A DNA stretch of 64,000 bases from Flavobacteriales bacterium (lineage in GTDB: Bacteria; Bacteroidota; Bacteroidia; Flavobacteriales_F; PHOS-HE28): contig JADJDP010000053.1 in the NCBI GenBank assembly GCA_016702645.1, forward strand, positions 46,259 to 110,258, given 5' to 3'. A program made the position numbers and the translations under genes. The notes below the pieces were generated by a model, which made no database searches, had not been told where the DNA came from, and saw only the letters and a list, made by a program, of their open reading frames with translations. This document shows, in pieces, positions 51,075-60,096 of the stretch. Each line of letters begins with the position of its first letter. Position 1 is the stretch's first letter.

Positions 51075-54000
51075 TCACCTCACGATCCGCGCAGCGGTAC
51101 GTCCCCGCGAAGTGCTCCACGCGACGATGTACACACCATGCGCACTAGTGGAGAGATCCAATCGCACGGGGTCGCCAGCGATGCTCGTATGCTGGAACAC
51201 CAATGCGCCTAGCGCATCATGCACGGTCATGCTGCCGCCAGGTCCAGCAGGCGCGTGTACGAGGTACTGTCCATCGTTCCCGGTCGGTACCACGTTAAGG
51301 GTACTCGCACCCATTAATTCCTCAACACCGACCGCGCTCGAAATATGGATGTCGTCCAATGCCATATCGCTGAGGTGGCTTGCACCGCGCACTCCTCTGA
51401 AGCGCACGTTCACCACGGCACCGGCGTAGGGAGAAAGGTCCATGTAGCCTGGATGCCATTCATCACCTTGATCTCCTTCCACGGCAGGGATCACATCCAT
51501 TTGCCACACCCCGTTCACGAGCAGGTCGACGTGGAGCGAGCCCATACCGCTGCCGTACATGTGATAACTGAACATGAGCGCTACCGTACCGGAGGGCACG
51601 GTGAGGCAAGGGAGCAGCAGGTGTGCGGCACCGCCGGAGCAAGGCCCGGTGGCTTCCATGTACACATAGTGTCCCTGCGAAGTACCGAAGGTGTGATCAA
51701 CGTCCGGGCCTGTTCCAGCGGAGTTGGTACCTGCGGAATCAACGCGCCAGTCGAGCGAGTCTTCGAGCACGTTGAGTCCGTTCACAAGGCCCAAGCCGAG
51801 CGGACACGCTGCATCGCACAAGCCGGGTGCGGTGCAATTGACGAAGTCCTCCATGTTCTGCACGTACGGGTATTGCTCGGCGATGTCATGCACGTAGAGG
51901 GAGAACATGAGCGAGTCGTTCGCGATGAATGCTTCCGAAAGGGAGGATGCCCACACGGTCATGGTCGCCAACGTGCCAGGAAGCAAGCCCAGATCGGCGC
52001 CCGGTAGGGAAACGGTGAGTTGCTCCCCAGGAGCAATGCTCTCTGCGAAGGTCGAAGAGAAGATGCTTCCGTTTTCCAGGCGCACACCTGCGTTGAATCC
52101 ATCCACGGGCAGTGCACCTGCGTTGTGGACAACGAAGGTGAGCGCAGCTTGTGGCTGGCAATTGATCACTGGACCCGTGGGTGCGAGCACTTCCTGCACG
52201 ACGAGGTCCTGCGAGGCCATGCAATTCACCAGGTCGTGGGGCCGTGCGATGGCGATGGATCGCTCGCCCACAATTCCTCCTGGTGCGATGGCGGTAACGG
52301 CGAACCGATCCTCATGGATGGCATTGAGCCCGGTGAACCAGTACGAAGTGGAGGTGATCGTGTCCACCGCCTGCATGTAGCGATCCCCGAGCTTGTGCAC
52401 GATGTATGACTCTGCGTATTGCACGGCCGGCCATTGTAGCAGGGCGCTATCCACACAATTCACCGGTACGGCAAGTTGTACCGGGGTGCGCATGGTGATG
52501 ATACCGGAGCGTTCGTCCGCCCAGCTGCCTTGTTCCACGCGAATGCGCAGATCGTTGAGTACGGTATCGCCGATGGCCAGATCGAAAAAGCGTTGGCCGC
52601 TTGCGAGGGTGAAGCTGTTCCAGGCGCCCCCACCATTGGTGCTGTAGCGAATGGTCACCGGGGTACTGCGATCGGGCGTGTCCCAGCGGAAACGGGGCGT
52701 GGCATCCGTAGCTAGTCGTTCTCCGTTGCCGGGCCAAACGATGTCGATGGTGCGCGGCATGAACTCGTAAACGATGAAGACTTCCTGGGGTCCCACTGGA
52801 ACATCGAAGCCGTATACCGGAAAATTCCATGTGCCCGGAACCGGGTTGGCGACCATCACTTGTTCCATGTTGTTCAAGTGGTCGGCACCATTTGTGGCAG
52901 GCGTGTTCAGCGCTGTCGGGTTCGGATCGATGGACAAGCTCCACGGCATGTGTCCGTTCCCGTTCGGATCGACGGCCGCCAGATCGATGTCGTTCACGAG
53001 CGCACTGGCGGCGAGCAGTTCACCGGCGGGATCCATCCAGTATGCCATCACCCGCAGCGCTGCCGCGCCGGCTGGTACATCGATCGAAACACCGGGCACT
53101 TGGCCATCGTCCACCAGCACGCTCGTCCAGCGATCCTCAAGGATCGCACGCCATGCGCGTTCTCCGTTCACCGCACCCCAGCCATACTTGTAATCCGGAC
53201 CGGTGTTGCCAAGATCGTCGGCCGTGTTCAAGAGGAAGGCCTTCATCAACGCGCTCGGTGGATCAGCTCCACCGTGTGTGCTGCGCCAACCTTGGTACAG
53301 CAAGGCCAGTACGCCGGCGATCCCCGGGGCTGCAGCGGAAGTACCTGACCCGGTCATGTACGCATGGTCCGGTGCGTTGCTCTGCTGACCGTTCCCGAAC
53401 GCACTGATGTCCGGCTTGATCCGCCCATCAGCGCTGGGGCCACGACTACTGCTGCCCACCAAGCCGTCCACATCGGTGAGGTTGGCCGTGGCGATCACGT
53501 TCTTGCCGGTCTTGTGGCCACCGGTGATGTTACCCCATCCGCTTCCTGCACCGTAGTCGCAATCGGTTTCGCCATCATTGCCCGCGCTGAACACTTGCAT
53601 GATGGACGGGTTGTTCACCACTTCGTCGTCCACTTGCTGCGTTACTTCCGTGTAACCCGCGTTGCAGCCATTGCTGTAGCTGCTGTTGAAGATCATTGCA
53701 TCCGCGTTCTGGTGCAGCGTGACCGTGCTCGGCAGCTCGGACAAGTAGGGTGCTATGATCAAACTGCACGCCGGGGCCATACCCACCGCGCGTGGGTCGA
53801 TGTTGCCTGCGGCACCGATGATCCCAGCGACCATGTCACCATGCCCGCCGGTCATATCATCGAGCACTTCGCTCTGTTCGGTCCGTCCCTTGAAGTCCAC
53901 GTGCGGCCCCACGAAACCATCATCGTTCACCACCACCACCACATCCTCACCATCCAGCCCAGTGCCATCAGGAATGACGGGTCCAAGTCGGTTCACGCGG

Positions 54001-54629
54001 TGGTAAGCGCGCCCGCGCAGGTCTTCCGGTTCGCCCGCTTCCGGCAACGGCTCCATCCATTGCACGCGCGGATCCGCCAGCAAACGCCGCAGGTCACGCA
54101 CGCTGGCGCTCACCTGTCGGGATCCTCTGGTACCGTAAGGCTTCGAACCGCGCAGCACAGCATCGACCACCGGTTGGAAGTTGGTTCGAGCATCATCCCA
54201 AGGAACCACCACTACATGTGTCGTGGCCATGGGTTCGCCAGCGAGTTCATCGCGCAACCGGGGATCCAGCTTTTCGGTTGGCTGAAGAACATGGACCCCG
54301 ATCAAACCAAGGTCGAAGAGGGAAGAAGCATCGATCGCGGTAGGAAGCGAGACGACCCAAGCATGGATCTTCAAGGGAGCCAGCCAACGGATGCCCAACT
54401 CCGACAACCGATCTCGTTCGCTCTTGGTCAGGTTGTGATCAAAGAGCAAACAGCGAACGAGTCGTCCGTGGTACGCATCCCGTTCTGTGGCAAAAAGAAA
54501 AGGTGCCTGATCACGCCCGACCTGTTCAACCTGTACGGAGCCGGATCGCAATTGCAACTTCGCTTGCTGCGCGAAGGAGGGTTGGATGACAAGAACGGCG
54601 GCGAGAAGAGCGAGGAGGGGGTGCTTCAC
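51075..54629 (-). CDS. Secreted S8 (subtilisin-like) serine protease with T9SS domain
   Basis: A 1184-aa protein. A GTG at 54629 is chosen because it directly begins a signal peptide ('KHPLLALLAAVLVIQPSFAQ'); upstream in-frame residues look non-coding. The triad is visible: Asp in 'VVVVNDDGFVGPHVD', His in 'GGHGDMVAGIIGAAG', Ser in 'SGTSAAAPGIAGVLALLYQG'. Downstream are a P-domain-like region, fibronectin-like segments, a CARDB-like stretch ('PQAALTFVVHNAGALPVDGF'), a MAM-like region ending 'LSDMALDDIHISSAVGVEEL', and a T9SS sorting domain ending 'GRTAARIVR'. A large secreted protease of the degradative set. Confidence 0.93.
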   Translation of the reverse strand: MKHPLLALLAAVLVIQPSFAQQAKLQLRSGSVQVEQVGRDQAPFLFATERDAYHGRLVRCLLFDHNLTKSERDRLSELGIRWLAPLKIHAWVVSLPTAIDASSLFDLGLIGVHVLQPTEKLDPRLRDELAGEPMATTHVVVVPWDDARTNFQPVVDAVLRGSKPYGTRGSRQVSASVRDLRRLLADPRVQWMEPLPEAGEPEDLRGRAYHRVNRLGPVIPDGTGLDGEDVVVVVNDDGFVGPHVDFKGRTEQSEVLDDMTGGHGDMVAGIIGAAGNIDPRAVGMAPACSLIIAPYLSELPSTVTLHQNADAMIFNSSYSNGCNAGYTEVTQQVDDEVVNNPSIMQVFSAGNDGETDCDYGAGSGWGNITGGHKTGKNVIATANLTDVDGLVGSSSRGPSADGRIKPDISAFGNGQQSNAPDHAYMTGSGTSAAAPGIAGVLALLYQGWRSTHGGADPPSALMKAFLLNTADDLGNTGPDYKYGWGAVNGERAWRAILEDRWTSVLVDDGQVPGVSIDVPAGAAALRVMAYWMDPAGELLAASALVNDIDLAAVDPNGNGHMPWSLSIDPNPTALNTPATNGADHLNNMEQVMVANPVPGTWNFPVYGFDVPVGPQEVFIVYEFMPRTIDIVWPGNGERLATDATPRFRWDTPDRSTPVTIRYSTNGGGAWNSFTLASGQRFFDLAIGDTVLNDLRIRVEQGSWADERSGIITMRTPVQLAVPVNCVDSALLQWPAVQYAESYIVHKLGDRYMQAVDTITSTSYWFTGLNAIHEDRFAVTAIAPGGIVGERSIAIARPHDLVNCMASQDLVVQEVLAPTGPVINCQPQAALTFVVHNAGALPVDGFNAGVRLENGSIFSSTFAESIAPGEQLTVSLPGADLGLLPGTLATMTVWASSLSEAFIANDSLMFSLYVHDIAEQYPYVQNMEDFVNCTAPGLCDAACPLGLGLVNGLNVLEDSLDWRVDSAGTNSAGTGPDVDHTFGTSQGHYVYMEATGPCSGGAAHLLLPCLTVPSGTVALMFSYHMYGSGMGSLHVDLLVNGVWQMDVIPAVEGDQGDEWHPGYMDLSPYAGAVVNVRFRGVRGASHLSDMALDDIHISSAVGVEELMGASTLNVVPTGNDGQYLVHAPAGPGGSMTVHDALGALVFQHTSIAGDPVRLDLSTSAHGVYIVAWSTSRGRTAARIVR

Positions 54630-54738
54630 ACCGCAAGATCGGTCGAAGACCAATAGCACCGACCGGCAGGTTCTTGGACAGGCACGGGATGGAGCGGCAC
54701 AGCCGTCCAAGCAAGACAGGAAGCAGGTGGCTTTGCTA

Positions 54739-54960
54739 CTACGAGGTCAAATGCTTGATCTCGGCGCGCAGGAAGCGGATGATGTCATCGGTGTCCTCGA
54801 TGCTGCTCCTTGACTTCTTCTGGATCTCGCGCTGTTCTTCCATCTGCTTGAGATAGGCCTCACAGGCGCGTTTCTTCTCGGCCTTGTTGGTGATGGCCTT
54901 CAACTTCATCTTGACGAAACCGGACGATAGGATCCGGGTAGGCTTTGCTGCTGCTGGCAT
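54739..54960 (-). CDS. Small charged coiled-coil protein (73 aa)
   Basis: Starting at 54960 (MPAAAKPTRILSSGF); an ATG at 54909 (MKLKAITN) is an alternative. It is rich in K/E with a helical stretch 'NKAEKKRACEAYLKQMEEQREIQKKSRSSIEDTDDIIRFLRAEI'. No family recognised. A -7 box 33 bp upstream and protein-like composition support a real gene. Its place between two large genes on opposite strands gives no functional clue. Confidence 0.5.
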   Translation of the reverse strand: MPAAAKPTRILSSGFVKMKLKAITNKAEKKRACEAYLKQMEEQREIQKKSRSSIEDTDDIIRFLRAEIKHLTS

Positions 54961-54992
54961 TCGTTGGTTGGATCCAGATCTTGGAACCGGGG

Positions 54993-55000
54993 GCAAAATA
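54993..55000 (-). promoter_or_regulatory. -7 promoter box of the 73-aa gene
   Basis: Minus-strand TATTTTGC followed by CCCC, the same form as the RDD gene box, 33 bp before the ATG at 54960. Confidence 0.4.
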
Positions 55001-55194
55001 AGGCCATTGGAGCGCGTGGGGCGTTTTTTTGGTTCTTTAACTCTGAAAACGAGGAGGATACGTGTTCGACGGGGGAGGTCCTGAGTGGTTTTTGGGGGCG
55101 AATCCAGCGAATTGGAGGTCGTTAGCCCAGCAAATGGAGCCCGATGGCCCTCCACGGCAAGGCGTGGTTAGATTGGCATCGCACCTACCCGTTC

Positions 55195-56838
55195 ATGCGC
55201 CATCTCCTTATGATCCTCCTTGGGTTGTCGTCTTCGGTGCTTGGTGCGCAGGTCATCGTTCGCGGCCCGTACCTGCAATCCCCCACGCACGAGGGCATCA
55301 CCGTGATGTGGCGCACAAGTGTCGTATCCAACACGCGGCTTTGGTGCGGAAGCCATCCAGATTCACTGGTGCTGCTTGCCAGCTCCCCCAGCCTCGTCGC
55401 CGATCACACGGCCCGTATCGAAGGTCTATCACCCAACACCACGTACTACTATGCGGTAGGTGTGAACAGCACCATGCTCGCAGGTGCCGACAGCGCACAT
55501 CGCTTTCACACCCATCCGGTGCCGGGGAGCGATGACCCCGTCCGTGTGTGGGCCTTGGGCGATTTCGGAAAGGGGAATGCCGGACAGATCGCCGTGAAGG
55601 ATGCCTTCATGGCCCATGCTGGAAGCCCTGGTGCGGACGTGTGGATCTGGCTTGGCGACAACGTGTACGACGACGGGTTGGACAGCGAATACCAGAGCAA
55701 GGTGTTCGGGTTGCAGGGCTTCAAGGACCTGTTCAGCTGGCTGCCGTTCTATCCTGCGCCGGGCAACCATGACTACATCGAGGTGTGGCGGGAGAGCGCC
55801 ATTTTCGGTATTCCCTACAGCAACATCCCGCTTGAAGACCACCACGGTCCTTACTACGACATCGTGGATGTGCCCGAAGAAGCTGAAGCGGGTGGCTATG
55901 CATCCGGCTTGGAGGTGTACTACTCGTTCGACCTTGGCAATGCTCATTTCATCTCGTTGAACTCGGAGGTCTATGACCTTCTCGGCACTTCGGACGGGAT
56001 CGATCGCATGGTGGATTGGTTACAACAGGATCTGGCACAGAACGATCGCCGCTTCACGATCGCGTACTTCCATCAACCGCCATATTCCAGGGGGTCGCAC
56101 GACTCCGAGGAGTGGACGGAGTTCGTGATGGAAGCCATGCGCGAGCGTGTGGTTCCCGTCCTCGAAGACCACGATGTGGACCTGGTGCTCGGTGGGCATA
56201 GTCACGTGTACGAACGCAGCCACTTGATCCATGGGCACTACGGTAGCTCCGGTTCATTCGACCCGGCAACGATGTTGATGGATGCCAGCGGTGGGGATAA
56301 CAGCATGGGCACACCGTACAGGAAGGACACGCTTTCCGAAACACCCGATGGCACGGTGTACGTGGTCTGCGGAAATGGGGGAAGCAGTGAGAGTGATCCA
56401 CCCTTGGATCATCCGGTCATGGTGCGTTCCGATGGCGGAACGGGCGTCTGCGGATCCTTCGTCATCGATATCAGTGGCGACCGGCTTGATGGACGTTACC
56501 TCAAAACGGACGGGACCATTGGCGATCACTTCACGATCATCAAGGGAGGCGCAGAACCTGAAAGCGTGGCCGAGCTTGGGCACGCCAGCGGCCTGCAGGT
56601 GTTTCCCAATCCCTCTTACGAGCTGATCAACGTGCGCTTCACACTGGACAGTTCCGCACCGCTCCGCCTTGAACTGGTCAGCGTCACGGGGCAGCTGATC
56701 GCTACCATCGCCGAGGGCGTTCATGCCGCCGGTCCGTTCATGTTCAGCATGAACATCCGGTCGCTGCCTTCCGGTGTCCATCACCTGAAACTCGATGTGG
56801 ATGGGCAAGTGGTCACACGGAAAGTCGTGAAGCTCTGA
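55195..56838 (+). CDS. Secreted purple-acid-phosphatase-like metallophosphoesterase with T9SS domain
   Basis: A 547-aa protein starting at 55195 (MRHLLMILLGLSSSVLGAQ, signal peptide). A fibronectin-type purple acid phosphatase N-domain is present ('VIVRGPYLQSPTHEGITVMWRT', 'GLSPNTTYYYAVG'). The dimetal centre motifs appear in order: 'GDFGKG', 'WLGDNVYDDG', 'PGNHDY', 'FHQPPYS' and 'GGHSHVYER'. A T9SS type A domain ends the protein ('VFPNPSYELINVRFT ... RKVVKL'). It should hydrolyse phosphate esters outside the cell. Confidence 0.94.
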   Translation: MRHLLMILLGLSSSVLGAQVIVRGPYLQSPTHEGITVMWRTSVVSNTRLWCGSHPDSLVLLASSPSLVADHTARIEGLSPNTTYYYAVGVNSTMLAGADSAHRFHTHPVPGSDDPVRVWALGDFGKGNAGQIAVKDAFMAHAGSPGADVWIWLGDNVYDDGLDSEYQSKVFGLQGFKDLFSWLPFYPAPGNHDYIEVWRESAIFGIPYSNIPLEDHHGPYYDIVDVPEEAEAGGYASGLEVYYSFDLGNAHFISLNSEVYDLLGTSDGIDRMVDWLQQDLAQNDRRFTIAYFHQPPYSRGSHDSEEWTEFVMEAMRERVVPVLEDHDVDLVLGGHSHVYERSHLIHGHYGSSGSFDPATMLMDASGGDNSMGTPYRKDTLSETPDGTVYVVCGNGGSSESDPPLDHPVMVRSDGGTGVCGSFVIDISGDRLDGRYLKTDGTIGDHFTIIKGGAEPESVAELGHASGLQVFPNPSYELINVRFTLDSSAPLRLELVSVTGQLIATIAEGVHAAGPFMFSMNIRSLPSGVHHLKLDVDGQVVTRKVVKL

Positions 56839-56897
56839 CTGATCGATCCGTATCGCATTCAACCTGCCAACTACCGAGGGCTCAGCGCCGATAGAAA

Positions 56898-56905
56898 TAC
56901 CTTCA
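56898..56905 (+). promoter_or_regulatory. -7 promoter box of the OmpA-family gene
   Basis: Reads TACCTTCA followed by CC, a TAnnTTyA variant, 21 bp before the ATG at 56927. Confidence 0.4.
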
Positions 56906-56926
56906 CCATCCCTATCCTGATCGATC

Positions 56927-57823
56927 ATGCAACGCACCACCGCCACCATCACCTCCCTAGCCCTAGTGACCTTGTTGGTCAGCTCCTGTGTGTCCAAGAA
57001 GAAGTACGTGGCCATCCAGGCCTCCAATGAAACCCTTCACGCCAAGCTCGATGAATGCAACCGCGCGCTGGAGACATGCAACGGCAAGGTGTCGGTCCTT
57101 GATGCACGCATCGCGGGTCTTGAGAACACCAACCAACATTTGAAGGACCAGGTGAACGAATTGAGCAGCACGAACGCGAACCTGCTCAATAGCGTCGGCC
57201 AGATGGCCACGCTCACCAAGCAGGAGGCTGCCAACTTGGAGCGGTCGTTGGAGCAGATCCGCGAGCAGGACCTCCGCATCCGCTCGCTGCATGACGCCCT
57301 TACAAAGAAGGATTCCGTGACGCTGGCTCTGGTGGTGAGCCTGAAGAGTTCGCTCGGCAACCTCAACGACACGGACGTGGTGGTGAACGTGGAGAAGAGC
57401 GTGGTGTTCATTTCGCTCAGCGACAAGATGCTCTTTGGCAGCGGCAGTACCCAACTCTCCCCGCGAGCCCGCGAAGTCCTGGCCAAGGTGGCCACGGTGC
57501 TCAACGAAAAGCCGGAGATGGAAGTGCTCGTTGAAGGCCATACCGACAATGTGCCCATCGCCCGGGATTGTTTCAAGGACAATTGGGACCTGAGCACTTC
57601 GAGAGCTGTTGCCATCGCCCGTGTGCTTCAAACGGATTACAAGGTCGATCCGGCGCGGATCACCGCTGGGGGTCGGAGCGAATACGTTCCGCTGGTAGCC
57701 AACGATTCGGCCGAGAACAGGAGCGTCAACCGCCGCATCCGCATCGTGATCCTGCCCAAACTTGACCAGTTCTACGGGATGATCGAGGATGGGCTGAAAA
57801 AGGCTGGCGAGATGAAGAAGTAG
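56927..57823 (+). CDS. OmpA-family peptidoglycan-binding lipoprotein
   Basis: A 298-aa protein with a lipoprotein signal ('SLALVTLLVSSCVSKKKYV', Cys21). A long coiled coil follows (about residues 28-130, heptad-like L/N/E pattern), then an OmpA C-domain: 'LFGSGSTQLSPRAREVLAKVATVL', 'VLVEGHTDNVPI', 'WDLSTSRAVAIARVL', 'ITAGGRSEYVPL' and 'NRRIRIVI', with the Asp and Arg that hold diaminopimelate. It tethers the outer membrane to peptidoglycan. Confidence 0.94.
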   Translation: MQRTTATITSLALVTLLVSSCVSKKKYVAIQASNETLHAKLDECNRALETCNGKVSVLDARIAGLENTNQHLKDQVNELSSTNANLLNSVGQMATLTKQEAANLERSLEQIREQDLRIRSLHDALTKKDSVTLALVVSLKSSLGNLNDTDVVVNVEKSVVFISLSDKMLFGSGSTQLSPRAREVLAKVATVLNEKPEMEVLVEGHTDNVPIARDCFKDNWDLSTSRAVAIARVLQTDYKVDPARITAGGRSEYVPLVANDSAENRSVNRRIRIVILPKLDQFYGMIEDGLKKAGEMKK

Positions 57824-57914
57824 CGGTTCCGTCCGGCTTCGGACCGTGGCTCACGGTAGGCCAAAGGAGCCACGCGAAGGCGGGATGCGATCGGGTACGC
57901 ACGCTCATCGCCCA

Positions 57915-57946
57915 TTTGCCATCGGTCGACGTATTATTTACATTCG
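57915..57946 (+). promoter_or_regulatory. DUF3575-like gene promoter (TTTG-N20-TACATTCG)
   Basis: TTTG at 57915-57918 and TACATTCG at 57939-57946, 20 bp apart, the best complete two-part Bacteroidota promoter in the window. The ATG is 39 bp downstream. Confidence 0.6.
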
Positions 57947-57985
57947 ACGGCGAAATACGGCTACTGGCCGGTAAAATCCACCCAA

Positions 57986-58756
57986 ATGAAAAAGCTCTTT
58001 GTTGGCTTTTCGTTGCTACTTGGTATCGCCTCCGTGAATGGCCAGGCCCCTACCAGTTTGGCGAGTGAAGTCTTCAGCCCCCGTCGCATCATCAAGACGA
58101 ACCTGGCCGGTTATGCATTGCTCGTGGTCAACGCGAACTATGAGCAAAAGGTAGGCTTGAAAACCAGCGTGGGCCTGCTGGGTGGCTACAAGCTCCCAAG
58201 TGTGATCAAGGTGGACGCTATCGGTGACCTTAGTGGTGAGCAGCAGACCTATTCGGGTGAAGTAGAACCGCAGGGGCTTTTCTTGAATCCCTATTTCCGT
58301 TTCTACACCAACAAGACCTTCAAGGGGTTTTACGTGGAGGCGTTTGGGCGTTATTACGACTACACCTTTTTGGTGCCCTACGACTATGAAAAGAACGGAG
58401 GCACCATCCAGGCGAACTTGGATGGTACTGCCAAGGGCATAGGTGGTGGACTCGCCATCGGGGTGCAGATCGAACTCGGTCCTCGGGTGTATCTGGACAT
58501 CAACGGCGGCTACGGATACGGCTCCGGCGACATCCATGTGGAAACGAACGACCCCAATTTGGATGCGGCCGATTACGAGAGTATCGCGCGCAACATTGAA
58601 CAGCACGAAGCGGATGCCGATGTGAAGGTCTTCCTGCTGGACAATGTCCTAACCGAGGTGGACGCGGACGCCAACGAAAGTTCAGCTTGGGCTGATATCG
58701 AGGGCCGCATCTTCCCGATCATCCGGGCGGGGGTGGCCATCGGCTTCGCGTTCTGA
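57986..58756 (+). CDS. DUF3575-like outer-membrane beta-barrel protein
   Basis: A 256-aa protein with a signal peptide (MKKLFVGFSLLLGIASVNGQ). The mature part alternates hydrophobic and polar residues as in a small barrel: 'IIKTNLAGYALLVVNANYEQKVGLKTSVGLLGGYKL', 'LFLNPYFRFYTNKTFKGFYVEAFGRYYDYTF', 'GIGGGLAIGVQIELGPRVYLDINGGYGYGSGD' and a final aromatic strand 'GVAIGFAF'. DUF3575-type proteins are Bacteroidota envelope proteins of unknown function. Followed by a strong terminator. Confidence 0.85.
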   Translation: MKKLFVGFSLLLGIASVNGQAPTSLASEVFSPRRIIKTNLAGYALLVVNANYEQKVGLKTSVGLLGGYKLPSVIKVDAIGDLSGEQQTYSGEVEPQGLFLNPYFRFYTNKTFKGFYVEAFGRYYDYTFLVPYDYEKNGGTIQANLDGTAKGIGGGLAIGVQIELGPRVYLDINGGYGYGSGDIHVETNDPNLDAADYESIARNIEQHEADADVKVFLLDNVLTEVDADANESSAWADIEGRIFPIIRAGVAIGFAF

Positions 58757-58778
58757 TCGCGTCGTTCACAACATCTTC

Positions 58779-58813
58779 GAAGTCCCTCCCCAGCAACAGC
58801 GGGGAGGGACTTC
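58779..58813. terminator. Bidirectional intrinsic terminator
   Basis: A 13-bp perfect stem GAAGTCCCTCCCC / GGGGAGGGACTTC around a 9-nt loop, between convergent genes, with a short T run on the plus side. Confidence 0.85.
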
Positions 58814-58861
58814 GCTTTGGTAGATGTGGATCAACGTCAGCCTGTCTGCGCTGGCAAACGG

Positions 58862-59960
58862 TCACCCTGCGAGCGCGTTCTTCTTCGTCCAGTTGAAGAA
58901 GCGCTTCCCATCGAAACGATACACGCCATCCGCAGTGCCTACCCATAGCTGGCCAGCGGCATCCTCCATGACGCTGTGTACGCTCGGGTTGCCAAGGCCT
59001 TCGTGCTGCTGGTAGGACGTGAACGATGCTCCATCGAAGCTGCATAGGCCAGCATAGGCCGTTGCGATCCAGATGATCCCACTCCCATCCTCATAGAGCG
59101 TCCAGATCAGCTCGCGAGTGAGGCCATCCTCTTTCGTGTACGTGATGAAAGCAGACTTGCCAGGCTTGCGCGAAACCGAAGGGTCGAATTTGCAAAGACC
59201 ACCGAAGCGGGTGCCGAACCACAGGTTCCCATCCCGGTCCTCGATCATTGATTGGATGAAATCATCGGGCAACCCATCCTTCGTCGTCAAATGGGAGAGG
59301 GTTCGTCCGTCGTAACGGAACACACCATTGCCATTGGAACCGAACCAGATGTTCCCGGCCCGGTCTTCGATGATGGCGTTGATCAGTTTCGGGCTTCGGT
59401 TCACATTGGGAGCACCGGATAGGTCCGCTGCTGGAAGCGGGAACGTGGCGAACGCTCTTCCATCGAAGCGGGATACACCGCCCTCCGTGCCGAACCACAA
59501 GCGCCCACTCTTATCAAGGAGCACGCACCAGACCTGATCATCGGCAAGGCCATCCTTCGTGGTGTAGTTCGCGAAGCCTCTTCCATCGAAGCGTGACACG
59601 CCGCCTCGCGTGGCGAACCACATGTTCCCAACCGCGTCCTGCACCATGCCGCGCACCGAAGTGCCGCTGAAGCCCTCCACGGGCGTGAAGTAGTCGAGCT
59701 TTCCTCCGTCGTACCGCACAACGCCGTCCTGTTCCGTACCGAACCAGATGTTGCCGTCCCGGTCCTGGAACATCCGGCGGATGTACTGGCTGATCTGTTC
59801 GGCACTGGCGTTTCGTTCGCAATCCTCACAGTCGCACCGGCGGTTGGCGCTGCATCGGTGTGTGACCGGGCGCTGGGGACTGGTTGGTTTCGTTGCATGA
59901 GCTGCTCAACAGCAGCACCATCAGGCAGTGTTGAACCAGCGCAATAAAGGCTTGTCGCAT
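58862..59960 (-). CDS. Two-component-regulator-type beta-propeller lipoprotein (one-base frameshift near 59838)
   Basis: Start at 59960 with a lipoprotein signal ('MVLLLSSSCNETNQ'). The frame breaks after 'MQRQPP'; removing one G near 59838 continues 'CDCEDCERNASAEQISQYIRRMFQDRDGNIWFGTEQDG'. Reg_prop blades then repeat: 'EDRAGNIWFGSNGNGVFRYDG', 'EDRDGNLWFGTRFGGLCKFD' and others, at least seven blades of about 40 residues. The 1099-nt span fits one inserted base. Such propellers are usually the sensor part of hybrid kinases, but here the protein ends after the propeller, so it stands alone on the envelope. Confidence 0.85.
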
Positions 59961-60096
59961 TCGCGTGTGTGGGTGGAACACGATGTGGTTCACGCAATTG
60001 CACGCAGCCTGGAGGAGCCCAAGTGGCGCATTGCCGAACTTGCGACATGTAGAACCGATGGATCGAACCGAAATGCTTTTCGTGCGTCCTTGCAGC

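Noticed and set aside
53364..54656. A 430-codon plus-strand frame opposite the subtilisin gene.
   Set aside because: Antisense shadow in high-GC DNA; composition is not protein-like and the minus strand holds the protease catalytic motifs.
58862..59773. Periodic sequence of about 120 bp as a tandem DNA repeat.
   Set aside because: The periodicity comes from the beta-propeller blades at protein level and the DNA units are diverged.
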